Shown: piece by piece, positions 22,025-30,156 of the stretch | Layout of the letters: every line of letters starts with the position of its first letter | Numbering within the stretch: the stretch's first letter is position 1 | From: a virus | Length of the DNA stretch: 55,323 nucleotides | IMG/VR virus record: IMGVR_UViG_3300028800_000113 | Span: 1 to 55,323 of that record | Direction: 5' to 3' (one strand) | Position numbers and translations under genes: made by a program | The notes under the pieces: generated by a model | Told to the model about the DNA's origin: nothing | The model's database searches: none | Seen by the model: only the letters and a program-made list of their open reading frames with translations

Positions 22025-22052
22025 ACTATACACCCTTGCGGGGGATTGTCAA
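22025..22052 (-). promoter_or_regulatory. Phage promoter, TTGACA-N16-TATAGT
   Basis: Minus strand -35 TTGACA (22052-22047), 16-nt spacer ending GGTG, -10 TATAGT (22030-22025). The TAG stop of the 60-aa gene is inside the -10. It drives the head-tail connector genes through the hairpin at 21946-21990. Confidence 0.83.
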
Positions 22053-22208
22053 CGTCTCGCGCTGCTTCGGCGGTGCCGGCGGAGGTGGAGGCGGGGGCGG
22101 CACCGGGGCCGACTCGCGCCAGCCGTGGCTGCGCCAATTCACCACCTCATCGGGGTGAACATCCGCAGTCTTGCCGGTATCCATGTGGGTCATCGGAACT
22201 GTGGGCAT
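22026..22208 (-). CDS. Small Pro-rich protein (60 aa)
   Basis: ATG 22208 with AGGAG 6 nt ahead. N-terminal PTVPMTHMDTGKTADVHPDE and WRSHGWRES, then a run of eight prolines and a basic end. A longer in-frame product from ATG 22307, overlapping the HExxH gene stop (ATGGCTGA), would add 33 residues with a hydrophobic LSINFALWGMIGC segment; I prefer the start with the strong ribosome-binding site. Function unknown. Confidence 0.65.
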   Translation of the reverse strand: MPTVPMTHMDTGKTADVHPDEVVNWRSHGWRESAPVPPPPPPPPAPPKQRETLTIPRKGV

Positions 22209-22299
22209 CGAGGCTCCTAGTTTTGTGTAAGGTATTTGTGACGCTGACGGCACCGCGCATCCGATCATGCCCCAGAGGGCGAAGTTGATGGAGAGGGCG

Positions 22300-22569
22300 T
22301 CAGCCATGCCGCCAGCCGTTACAGTGGGCATCCTCGTGGCGGATAACCTGTTCACGTTGCTGGCCGGAGGCGATGATCTCAAGACAGCCTCCTTGACCCC
22401 ATACCTGACAGCCGTAGATCGTGCGATCCGTCTCGATGCCAAGCGATCTGCATATCTGTCCGGTTTGCCACAGTGGCCGCTCGATCCGCACCAAAGGCCC
22501 CGTGTACGGCAACATGTTCGCAGGGGGTGCGAGGATCGACACGAGCGACATAGCAAGCAGCGTCCTCAC
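22300..22569 (-). CDS. Tiny secreted HExxH protein, putative metallopeptidase
   Basis: 89 aa, GTG start overlapping the previous stop (GTGA). The N-terminus (TLLAMSLVSILAPPANM) looks like a signal peptide or anchor. At the C-terminus QVIRHEDAHCNGW contains HExxH, the zinc-binding motif of gluzincins, in the context HExAHCNGW that recurs in small phage and plasmid proteins. No third ligand is obvious. Located between head decoration and connector genes. A periplasmic or virion-associated peptidase is possible but unproven. Confidence 0.72.
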   Translation of the reverse strand: MRTLLAMSLVSILAPPANMLPYTGPLVRIERPLWQTGQICRSLGIETDRTIYGCQVWGQGGCLEIIASGQQREQVIRHEDAHCNGWRHG

Positions 22570-22859
22570 TGCGCCCCCGCAAAGTCCGGCTGCGCCACCC
22601 ACTCGCTCGGAAGCGCATAGAGCGCCCCGGTATTCAGCGCGGGGCCGGCAATCCGGATGAACCAGAAGCCGGCCTGATAGCTGTGCGTCACGGTGCCGTC
22701 GCCGGCGGTCGTGTCCTGCGATGGGTCCCAGACCTGTACGTTCGGGATGCACACATCGGCCCGCCATGCGCCCGCATCGGTATCCACGATGAAGAAGGCA
22801 CCAACGGCAGGGTCGGACTTGGCGCTGGCCTCGTCGGTGAACTTGTAGAGAGGCGTCAT
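22566..22859 (-). CDS. Small structural-region protein (97 aa)
   Basis: ATG overlaps the preceding stop. Beta-rich with FFIVDTDAGAWRADVCIPNV and SYQAGFWFIRIAGPAL. The compact beta character and 4-nt overlap with the lectin-like gene suggest a partner or chaperone of that virion protein. Family not recognised. Confidence 0.65.
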   Translation of the reverse strand: MTPLYKFTDEASAKSDPAVGAFFIVDTDAGAWRADVCIPNVQVWDPSQDTTAGDGTVTHSYQAGFWFIRIAGPALNTGALYALPSEWVAQPDFAGAQ

Positions 22860-24064
22860 GACGTGAGCCCCGCTGTGGTGGTCGGATCGACGGAAAGGAA
22901 GGCGAACTTGCGGGCGAGGCCGTTGAGGGCGCGATCACCTGCTGCGCGGTTGCCGTGGTAGGCGGGATACGTAACCGAACCCCAACTTGTAGCCGAATAT
23001 GACGGTGTGCCACCGTTTGCCACGGCACCAAACGAGGCAGCATCAAATTTGAATGCTGATTTAGTAATTCCAGACCATATTCCAGAACCGCCAATAGTGG
23101 CGTCAACCTGCGTCGTGCCATTGTATATAGATGTTTTATTAGTACCCCCGAAGAACATACCGTTTCCAGCGACATTGCTCCATCGGAGCATACTCGGCCC
23201 GGTACCCCCCGCCACCCCATTCGTCTCGACATACGCTCCCTTCGCTGCCAGTGCAGCCGCGAGCGCAGGCCCGATGAGTTGCCGAATGTCGGCCCCGACC
23301 GAGGCAGAGGCACCGGCAGTGACGACTGGGCTGGGAATGTCGAAGGAGTTCTCCACGAGGGAGTTGAGGATGAAGTAGACTACACCCCCGGCATTCGCTG
23401 TTATTTGCAATCGATCAGAAGTTGAGCCGGGTGTACCCGCAACCCCGTAGCGTTGATAATTTGTTGTGCTTGTAACTACTACTACACCAGACCAAGAGCC
23501 TGTACCCGATATGGAAACAAGAGGTGATCCCACTTTATACGCAAAAGCCGAAGAAACGTGCGTGTTTGTGTTGCCTGTCCCTCCAGAGGAATACGCATAT
23601 GCTGCTATTGTCCCAAGGCTATTATCGAGCTTATAAACCTTACCGCTCGTGACAATGTTTTGTAGACCTGATGCTAGTAATGTTGCAGTATCGTCTACAA
23701 CTGACAAGACAGCAGCAGCATCGCCGCCTTTAGCCATATTCGTCAGATCGGTCGGATTGGCGTTGTAGTTCGTGCACTTGTTGGTGATGCTTTGCAGAAG
23801 CGGTGCCCCGCTCCCATCCGGCATCACCAGCGTCTGGTTGCTTGGTGCTGAGACGTAGACGCCCGAAGCGTTCTGGTACCAGCGCGTCCCGGTGCGCGTG
23901 TTGGAGAAGCAGGCACTCTCAGGAAGATTGCCGTAACCCTTGGCCCAGTAGAGCCTGGCATCGTCATGCGCGGCGAAGGTGACGAAAGGTGCCAGCGAGC
24001 CGTATTTGGCCGAGACCCAACCGGGGATGGACCCCAACAATATCTGCCTCAACGCCGGCCGCAT
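22856..24064 (-). CDS. Putative virion surface protein with lectin-like fold (402 aa)
   Basis: Ser/Thr/Gly-rich, beta-rich. N-terminal RWYQNASGVYVSAPSNQTL resembles structural proteins that carry a sample-specific surface domain. The C-terminal YPAYHGNRAAGDRALNGLAR resembles the end of LamG-like phage head-spike or receptor proteins. The middle third (about 23050-23700) is visibly more AT-rich than its surroundings, hinting at domain exchange. Likely a head or tail decoration that binds a surface glycan; this is inference. Confidence 0.65.
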   Translation of the reverse strand: MRPALRQILLGSIPGWVSAKYGSLAPFVTFAAHDDARLYWAKGYGNLPESACFSNTRTGTRWYQNASGVYVSAPSNQTLVMPDGSGAPLLQSITNKCTNYNANPTDLTNMAKGGDAAAVLSVVDDTATLLASGLQNIVTSGKVYKLDNSLGTIAAYAYSSGGTGNTNTHVSSAFAYKVGSPLVSISGTGSWSGVVVVTSTTNYQRYGVAGTPGSTSDRLQITANAGGVVYFILNSLVENSFDIPSPVVTAGASASVGADIRQLIGPALAAALAAKGAYVETNGVAGGTGPSMLRWSNVAGNGMFFGGTNKTSIYNGTTQVDATIGGSGIWSGITKSAFKFDAASFGAVANGGTPSYSATSWGSVTYPAYHGNRAAGDRALNGLARKFAFLSVDPTTTAGLTS

Positions 24065-24624
24065 TACACGGCCACCGAATGCAGGGTGATCTTCTTCACG
24101 GACTGAGCCGAAGGCGTATAGCCGCCGTTCGTCACGAGATAGCCGAATAGCTTGCCGCCCGCAGGAACCGTGACCTGCTTGTTGATGCCGCTCGTTTCGA
24201 CATAGCAGGTCGAGCCGAGATCGACGGGCGTTCCAAGATCGACATATCCTGCGAACGACGCCCGATCACCGGACAGTAAATCCCACGCCGCATTGTCCGC
24301 ATATGCGCTCGGAGGCGTGACACTGTAGAGGTAGAGTCGGAAGCTAGTCTCGCCGGAGGGAACGGCCGAAACATCCTGTTCAAGCTTTGCGGTCGTGATG
24401 ATGACCTGACCGCCAGCCGATGGCCCGATTCCGTCAAATTCAAGCGCACCGCCTTCGACATCGTTGGCCGTATAAGCCGTGGTGTCATTCGGGCGGGCGA
24501 AGGATGCAACTGCTGCAAAGCCTTGGGCAACAACAGCCACCCGATGCGCGAACGTCCCGTCGCCCATGTCGACGAGTTTGTCCGTCGCACCAGCAACATT
24601 GGAGTTAAACGTCTTGTCCGTCAT
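24064..24624 (-). CDS. Putative virion structural/decoration protein (186 aa)
   Basis: Beta-rich protein right after the major coat gene. GGQVIITTAKLEQDVSAVPS, FRLYLYSVTPPSAYADNA and GKLFGYLVTNGGYTPSAQ match small structural proteins found next to coat genes in several phages. GGAG is 8 nt before the ATG. It has its own promoter, consistent with high copy number. Confidence 0.75.
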   Translation of the reverse strand: MTDKTFNSNVAGATDKLVDMGDGTFAHRVAVVAQGFAAVASFARPNDTTAYTANDVEGGALEFDGIGPSAGGQVIITTAKLEQDVSAVPSGETSFRLYLYSVTPPSAYADNAAWDLLSGDRASFAGYVDLGTPVDLGSTCYVETSGINKQVTVPAGGKLFGYLVTNGGYTPSAQSVKKITLHSVAV

Positions 24625-24649
24625 CGACTCGGCTCCGCGTTAAGAGGAA

Positions 24650-24678
24650 CCGGGCCGTCGCACAATACGGCGGCCCGG
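24650..24678 (-). terminator. Hairpin downstream of the coat gene
   Basis: 11-bp inverted repeat (24650-24660 with 24668-24678, one G-U) and loop CACAATA. It follows the coat stop, but the trailing sequence is only weakly T-rich (TTCCTCTT). The loop holds the -10 hexamer of the next promoter. Confidence 0.5.
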
Positions 24679-24689
24679 AGTATTATCAA
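24662..24689 (-). promoter_or_regulatory. Phage promoter variant, TTGATA-N16-TATTGT
   Basis: Minus strand -35 TTGATA (24689-24684), 16-nt spacer ATACTCC..., -10 TATTGT (24667-24662), the latter in a hairpin loop. Drives the 24064-24624 structural gene. Confidence 0.72.
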
Positions 24690-24692
24690 CCG

Positions 24693-25838
24693 TTAGCCGA
24701 GCAGCGTAACGATGTGCTCGTCCTTGGACGACGCGGTGCCCCACGCCATCGACACTTCGTATTTGACCTGGCGATACATCTTGTAGAGCGCCAGTTCGAA
24801 CACGAGGCCGGTGATCGGGTCGGTGATCGTGGTGCGATCGACCGCCATGTCGCCACCCTGCGGAAGCGCCGGGGCGCGAGCCGCAAGAATGAGCGCAGTG
24901 CGCGCGAACGCCACGTTCGGCGAGTAGGCCGAGCCGACCGTGACCGCCGAATTGTCGGCGACCGCGGTGAGCAGGCCCGGCTTGGCGATCGTGACGTTGC
25001 CACCCGACAGCGCGCCGACGACCACATACTTGTGGGTGTCGCCCGCGATCGTGATGACGTCGCCCGCCAGGATCGTGCCCGTGCCGGTGTCGACCGGAAT
25101 CACGGTGTCACCGACCGCAGCCGCCGCGTTGTTCACGAGGTAGCCGCTGCCCGTGCCGGCAGTGTGCGAAACGAAACCGCCCGAGTTGCGGAGCGCGAAG
25201 CCCTGCAGTCGGTCGGTCATGCCGTTGCGCAGCATGTCGGACGAACCCGCCTCGTTCACCTTGAACAAGACGTTCTGCTTGCCGCGGAGGTTCGCCATCG
25301 CAGCCGAACCGAGCGCGAGCTGCAGGTCCGACTTCGGGGCGCCGTTGGCTTCCAGGATCTGGAGAACGCCAGCGGTGTCCGACAGATCGCCGGCGGTGCC
25401 GAACGGCGCGGTGCCGGCGGTGCCGTAGGCGCGCGAGGCGTGAGTGACGGCGGTCAGGGCCAGGTCGGCCTCGATCGCGTTCGTCAGGTTACGCATCGCC
25501 TCGGCGAACTGGTCGACCATGACCGGGTTCAGCGAACTGCCGATGGACAACTGCTCCTCACCGGACCACAGGACCGGCGAAGCCTTGGACTTGGTGATGA
25601 CGATGTCCTTGTAGCCGACCGTGGTGCCGCCCGTATTCGCGGGGAGCTGGCCGGGCACAATGTCTTCCAGCGGGCCGGCGGTGCCGACCGGCGAGCGGAC
25701 GGTCTGACCAACGGCGGCGCGTTCGGCGGACGCATCGCGCTTGCAGGCCGGGATGATGCCGACCATCTCACGCGAAACGACGTTCAGAGCCTCGTAGACG
25801 ACCGGGATGATGCCAGTCAAAGTGTTGCTTGAAGCCAT
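24693..25838 (-). CDS. Major capsid protein, P22 coat-like
   Basis: 381 aa. The N-terminus LTGIIPVVYEALNVVSREMV is the hallmark of the P22 gp5-like coat family, followed by GYKDIVITKSKASPVLWSGE. An Ig-like insertion is suggested around residues 225-300 (DTVIPVDTGTGTILAGDVIT). RBS GAAAGGGA before the ATG. Forms the icosahedral shell with the scaffold encoded upstream (26545-27339). Confidence 0.9.
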   Translation of the reverse strand: MASSNTLTGIIPVVYEALNVVSREMVGIIPACKRDASAERAAVGQTVRSPVGTAGPLEDIVPGQLPANTGGTTVGYKDIVITKSKASPVLWSGEEQLSIGSSLNPVMVDQFAEAMRNLTNAIEADLALTAVTHASRAYGTAGTAPFGTAGDLSDTAGVLQILEANGAPKSDLQLALGSAAMANLRGKQNVLFKVNEAGSSDMLRNGMTDRLQGFALRNSGGFVSHTAGTGSGYLVNNAAAAVGDTVIPVDTGTGTILAGDVITIAGDTHKYVVVGALSGGNVTIAKPGLLTAVADNSAVTVGSAYSPNVAFARTALILAARAPALPQGGDMAVDRTTITDPITGLVFELALYKMYRQVKYEVSMAWGTASSKDEHIVTLLG

Positions 25839-25855
25839 TTATTTCCCTTTCAGGG

Positions 25856-25883
25856 TTGACAGTGATGAACGGAGGTGTATTGT
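25856..25883 (+). promoter_or_regulatory. Promoter of the HNH gene, TTGACA-N16-TATTGT
   Basis: -35 TTGACA (25856-25861), 16-nt spacer ending GGTG, -10 TATTGT (25878-25883). Plus strand, 72 nt before the HNH start, divergent from the coat gene whose ribosome-binding site it abuts. Confidence 0.85.
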
Positions 25884-25921
25884 AAGTGGATCATCCGATC
25901 CGAGCGCCCCGTTGCATCCGC

Positions 25922-25950
25922 AAACCTGGGCCGTAGCGACTCACAGGTTT
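25922..25950 (+). promoter_or_regulatory. Hairpin masking the HNH ribosome-binding site
   Basis: AAACCTG (25922-25928) pairs perfectly with CAGGTTT (25944-25950), ending 4 nt before the ATG and containing the only AGG-like Shine-Dalgarno. It should reduce translation. Confidence 0.55.
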
Positions 25951-25954
25951 CCCC

Positions 25955-26548
25955 ATGAGCAAACCTTGCTTGGTATCCGACTGCTCGAACGACGCTGCTC
26001 ATGCCGCGAACGGCAAACGCGGAATGTGCTCAATGCACTATCAGCGTTGGAAAAAGCACGGCGATCCGCATCGCGTCGACAAAGTCGCAAGTCCGGCTAA
26101 GGACTGGCTCCTTGCTCACGTCAAATTTCAGTCATCCGACTGTCTGACGTGGCCGTTCCACGTCGGAGACGATGGCTATGGTCGCGTCCATCGTTTCGAC
26201 AATGGTCGTCTGACCACCGCATCTCACATGATGTGCGAACTGGCACACGGTCCTTGTCCACCGAAATACGAAGCCGCGCATTCCTGCGGCAAAGGACACT
26301 TGGCGTGCGTCAATCCGCAACATCTCTATTGGGCGACGGCGGTTCGTAATCACGCCGACAAAATCGAACACGGAACTACGAACCGCGGTGAACGCCAAGG
26401 GTCTCACAAACTGACAGAAGCCGACGTTCTCCGCATTCGAGAATTGGCCGGAACAAGACCGCAGACAGAAATCGGCGCTATGTTCAACGTAAGTCAAACG
26501 CACGTCAGCAGCATCGTTACCGGACGATGCTGGGGTTGGCTCGACTAG
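25955..26548 (+). CDS. HNH homing endonuclease
   Basis: 197 aa. N-terminal Cys cluster (CLVSDCSNDAAH ... GMCSMHYQRW) then an HNH core: SHMMCELAHGPCP, AAHSCGKGHLACVNPQHLYW and RNHADK. The C-terminus is a helix-turn-helix (TEIGAMFNVSQTHVSSIVTG). It is free-standing and antisense to the capsid operon between scaffold and coat genes, with its own promoter. The last 4 nt overlap the scaffold stop. Likely a selfish element that cuts coat-region DNA of competing phages. Confidence 0.92.
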   Translation: MSKPCLVSDCSNDAAHAANGKRGMCSMHYQRWKKHGDPHRVDKVASPAKDWLLAHVKFQSSDCLTWPFHVGDDGYGRVHRFDNGRLTTASHMMCELAHGPCPPKYEAAHSCGKGHLACVNPQHLYWATAVRNHADKIEHGTTNRGERQGSHKLTEADVLRIRELAGTRPQTEIGAMFNVSQTHVSSIVTGRCWGWLD

Positions 26549-27339
26549 TCGACCAGCGCGACCTTATCGGCCATCGCCTTCGCCTTGCCGCCCGGATCGA
26601 GTGCTTCGAACGCCGTGCGGCTCATCGACTTGCCGCCACCCGTGCCGTTGGATTCGCGAGTGCCGCTGCCGGAATTCCCGGTCCCTTTCAGGATGGCGTC
26701 GCGATTGGCATAGGAGTCGACAAGCATTTCCAGTGACTCGTCGAAGTCGGCGATCTCGCCGGGCTTCGAACGAGAAAACAGTTTGTTGCCGGCCGCGTCG
26801 TAGCCGACGATCTTGCCGTCCTCGACCTTGAACCGCTGGCCAAACATGGCCTGCACCAGATCGCTCGGGACGGCGACTTTGTCGGCGATGAACTTGGAGC
26901 GGCTGAACGCGCCGCCGACCTTCTCGCCGTAAAGGTCGCTCTGGATCTTGTTGTAGTTGGTCTCCAGTTCCTTCACGCGCTCGTTGGCGGCCTTGACGGC
27001 GTTGGCGACCTGATCCTCGGCAGCCTTTTTCGCAGCGGCCTTGATCTCGTCGACCTTGCCTGCGGCAACGAGCTGACCGGAGTCCAGATTGGCGGTGATC
27101 TCCAGCGCCTTGCGCGCGGCCTCGGCGTCGGTAATTCCGTCGAACGCTTTCAGTTTGGCCTCGGCGGCTTCCTTCGCTTCACGGTGCGATTTCGCCTCGC
27201 CGTTCAACCGCGAAATGGTCGCAACGGTCGTGGGCGCGTCGAAGGCGATCGTCTTTCCGTCATCGGCGAGATACACCGGCTTGCCATCCTGCACTTCGGC
27301 GTAGGTCTTGCCGTCAACTTCCAGGGTCTTGAGCTTCAT
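26545..27339 (-). CDS. Scaffolding-type protein (DUF6651-like)
   Basis: 264 aa, highly charged with long helices (KSHREAKEAAEAKLKAF, EIKAAAKKAAEDQVANAV, RVKELETNYNKIQSDL) and no Cys. Position between portal and coat, size and helical content are typical of capsid scaffolds; the N-terminal KLKTLEVDGKTYAEVQDGK fits the DUF6651 phage family as I recall it. AAGGAG precedes the ATG. Confidence 0.82.
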   Translation of the reverse strand: MKLKTLEVDGKTYAEVQDGKPVYLADDGKTIAFDAPTTVATISRLNGEAKSHREAKEAAEAKLKAFDGITDAEAARKALEITANLDSGQLVAAGKVDEIKAAAKKAAEDQVANAVKAANERVKELETNYNKIQSDLYGEKVGGAFSRSKFIADKVAVPSDLVQAMFGQRFKVEDGKIVGYDAAGNKLFSRSKPGEIADFDESLEMLVDSYANRDAILKGTGNSGSGTRESNGTGGGKSMSRTAFEALDPGGKAKAMADKVALVD

Positions 27340-27361
27340 CTAAACTCCTTGGTCATCCGAC

Positions 27362-28903
27362 CTATTGCGCCCCTTGCATCCGCGTTGGGGCAGGAACACC
27401 GGGAGCGGGTGCCCCCGGAATCTGTTGGGGCGTACCGACTTCCGGTGCCTCCTCGACGTCACCCGGCAATTCATCCAGGAGACGTTCGTCCTCGGTGTCG
27501 ACGTCGAACTCAGGCGAGAGAATTCCGCGCCGACGCATTTCGTGCCAAAATGTGCGCTGCGACAGGTCGCCGGACGCGCGCATGGCCAGCAAAGTCGGCT
27601 GGCTCTTGTCGTCTTCCAAGCCAACGTCGAAGTCGGTGTTGATCGTGACCTTGGCGCGCTGGTCTTCCTTCAACCACATCGCCGTAAGCGCGAGCGCCTT
27701 TTCCAGCGCATCCTTGAGATTGATCGCCCAAGCCTGGATGGCAGAGTTGCCCTTTTGCGCGGCGAACGCCGTCGTGATGACGGTCAGATTGCCGGTCTGC
27801 GCGGTGAGCGGCTGGCGCCCCAACTCGCGAAGGTTCTGAATCGTCTCTTTGATATCGTCGGCCAGGAACCGCAGCGACGTGGCGGACGGTTCAATGAATC
27901 CCCAATGCGAAATGCCGTGACCGCCGCTCCCCGACGGGACGGCGTACAAGACAGCCTTCGGACCCAACTTGACCGGAAGCGGGAAACCGTCCGGGCCGGT
28001 CTCGGGTGTCACGCCGTCGCCCGACAACATCGGAAACGCGGTCGCTTCCTTGATCGATTTAAGCCCGCTTTCCTGCTGGAAAAGTTCGATCTGCAGGTCG
28101 GCCGCGTCCTGCATCGACGGCACAAGTTGCCAAGGCGAACCGCAGTGGCGACCGGTCGTAAACGGCACAAGCGGGATAACGCCGATCGTCACCGGGCCGG
28201 ATTCGATCTCGACCCAAATGCGGCCGACGTTGGCGTCGCCCTGTTGCTCCTCGAACAACTGCCACGTCGCGTCAGCGTATCCGCCGCCCGCGAGTGGCGC
28301 GCGGTTGAACACGCGCACGCGCTTGAACGTGACTTCGCCGAACCCGTCGCGCTCAACCACATCCTCGCGAATGCGGACGTGCGTCAGAATCTCGACACCG
28401 CCGACGATGTCGCTATAGACCGCAATGACGCGCTTCGCCGGGATGTGAACCCAATAGGGGCGAGCGCCAATTGCCTTTTCGTCGGCAATCGTTGCCTGCG
28501 CCGGCACGTCCTTGGTGTAGTCGACCAGGATCCAAGTGATCGCGTGCGAGATACCGTTAAAGAACGTCGACTGCGCAAAGACGTGGAGGTGGTTGCCCTT
28601 GCCGTCGATGTCCTCGACCAGCTCCGTCACCCGCGGGGACGCGCTGTCCTCGGTGACGCCCATCTCCTCGGTGAACGGCTTGGCTGCCAGGTTCTCGACG
28701 ATGTCGCGGAAGACGTTCGTAAACTTGGCGTTCTTTCGCCGGAATTCGTAATCCTCGGCCGTCTCGTTCTGAAATTTGGGCAGATACTTTTGCCCGGCCG
28801 CACGCATGGTCGCAGCGCCGCCGAGAATGGCGTCGACCATGTCCCAATACGGCTCCATCGCCGTATAAGCCGAACTCGGGGTATCTGGCTTCGGAGCGGC
28901 CAT
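27362..28903 (-). CDS. Portal protein (DUF4055 family)
   Basis: 513 aa. TAEDYEFRRKNAKFTNVFRD, HVFAQSTFFNGISHAITWIL and SATSLRFLADDIKETIQNLR match DUF4055 portal proteins. The C-terminus is Pro-rich and acidic. It forms the dodecameric DNA gate at one capsid vertex and docks the terminase encoded just upstream (TAATG overlap). Confidence 0.88.
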   Translation of the reverse strand: MAAPKPDTPSSAYTAMEPYWDMVDAILGGAATMRAAGQKYLPKFQNETAEDYEFRRKNAKFTNVFRDIVENLAAKPFTEEMGVTEDSASPRVTELVEDIDGKGNHLHVFAQSTFFNGISHAITWILVDYTKDVPAQATIADEKAIGARPYWVHIPAKRVIAVYSDIVGGVEILTHVRIREDVVERDGFGEVTFKRVRVFNRAPLAGGGYADATWQLFEEQQGDANVGRIWVEIESGPVTIGVIPLVPFTTGRHCGSPWQLVPSMQDAADLQIELFQQESGLKSIKEATAFPMLSGDGVTPETGPDGFPLPVKLGPKAVLYAVPSGSGGHGISHWGFIEPSATSLRFLADDIKETIQNLRELGRQPLTAQTGNLTVITTAFAAQKGNSAIQAWAINLKDALEKALALTAMWLKEDQRAKVTINTDFDVGLEDDKSQPTLLAMRASGDLSQRTFWHEMRRRGILSPEFDVDTEDERLLDELPGDVEEAPEVGTPQQIPGAPAPGVPAPTRMQGAQ

Positions 28904-30156
28904 TAGTGTCCTTGATATACGCCGAACTGCGCTGTTGGCTTACCGTGCCGCACCGCTTCAAGCGCGTAGCGCAGCGAGTCGATGGTGTGGTTTTTCTTGT
29001 CGTCGAGAATGGACGTGATCTCGTCTGTTTTCGGGTCGATTTTGTACGTGTAACTTGCGAGTTCATCCCCGACGTGTCGGCAATCCGGATGCACAACAAT
29101 GTCGTATGACTTCAAGAACTCGATGCCGTCCTCAACCGATCCGGCACCTTTCAGAGCCGATCGCATCAGCGGAAATCCGGCATCCCGCATGTACGAAATC
29201 GTTTCGGGTCTGGCGCTATCTGCTCGAATCGGGACGCGCCGGATTAGCGATTTCCAATTCGGGTCAACGGCCTTTTGCTCACTCCACGCCGGGTCGACCT
29301 TGTCGAAAAGCCGCGGCGTCTGATTTATGCCGCACCCGAGCGCCCATGCTTCACGCCAAACGTAGAGCGTGCGACCTTCGATAAAGCAGACCACAAGAAC
29401 CGTCGGGTCGACCGAAAAGCCCCAATCGGCGCCGCCGTACAGAATGGTCCCCGCCTTCGGCGGCTCGAACCATTCGATCTTCCAGTTCTTGAATACTCGC
29501 GCTTCCGACTTTTGCTCGTAATCGCCGAGCCAGATGTGCGCGTAGTTTTCCTTGTCGCGGCGCTGGTCGAAATCCTTTTCCTCAACCAGTTCCGTCTCGT
29601 GAAACCAAGGATTGTCTTGCCAGTTGGCGCGCACGACCGTACTGCGTGGCGGCAACTCAGGTCCACGCAACAACGCGTCGACCGGATCCTTTGGACTCTT
29701 TGGGTTCCACGAGAACCATAATTCGGAGTTTGGCTTGCGGAGAGTCGGCCGCAGCATCCGCAGCGACGTTTTGGAAAGCGTCTGCGCTTCCTCGACCCAC
29801 GCTACGTCGTAACCTTCCAGCGACTTAATCGATTCCGCAGTATGATTTTGCATACCCTGGAAAATGATAAGACCGTCGCCGGGTGTCTTGATCTCCGCCT
29901 TCTGGACGTCGAATTTATTGCCGACGCCAAGTTTCTGTATCTTCAACTCAATCGTGCGCTTGGCCGATTGCGCCAGCGACTTTTGAACTTCACGAATGCA
30001 AACCGCGCGTAGACCCGGCTGCACCAGCGCCTTTTCCACCAACATCTCGGCGAAAAAGTGCGACTTGCCTGACCCTCGACCGCCGTGTGCACCCTTATAC
30101 CGACTCGGGTTCAGCAGGGGCAGGAACGCCCGTGGCGTCTGGATGTCCAGGATCAA
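28903..30156 (-). CDS. terL: Terminase large subunit (PBSX/Terminase_3 type)
   Basis: 417 aa, TTG start within the 3' end of the small subunit gene (62-nt overlap). Walker A GGRGSGKS (25-32), Walker B YDVAWVEEA (116-124), WFSWNPKSP coupling region, and an RNase H-like nuclease with Asp244 in GGADWGFSVDP and DSLRYALEA near the end. It pumps DNA into the capsid and cuts concatemers. Confidence 0.94.
   Translation of the reverse strand: MILDIQTPRAFLPLLNPSRYKGAHGGRGSGKSHFFAEMLVEKALVQPGLRAVCIREVQKSLAQSAKRTIELKIQKLGVGNKFDVQKAEIKTPGDGLIIFQGMQNHTAESIKSLEGYDVAWVEEAQTLSKTSLRMLRPTLRKPNSELWFSWNPKSPKDPVDALLRGPELPPRSTVVRANWQDNPWFHETELVEEKDFDQRRDKENYAHIWLGDYEQKSEARVFKNWKIEWFEPPKAGTILYGGADWGFSVDPTVLVVCFIEGRTLYVWREAWALGCGINQTPRLFDKVDPAWSEQKAVDPNWKSLIRRVPIRADSARPETISYMRDAGFPLMRSALKGAGSVEDGIEFLKSYDIVVHPDCRHVGDELASYTYKIDPKTDEITSILDDKKNHTIDSLRYALEAVRHGKPTAQFGVYQGH

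Noticed and set aside
22209-22307. Longer start (ATG 22307) for the Pro-rich 60-aa protein, giving a lipobox-like MIGC
   Set aside because: The downstream ATG has a much better AGGAG site and the signal-like segment lacks a positive N-region; kept only as an alternative.
27365-28906. 513-codon plus-strand frame exactly antisense to the portal gene
   Set aside because: No domain match or ribosome-binding site; the portal frame has conserved DUF4055 motifs.
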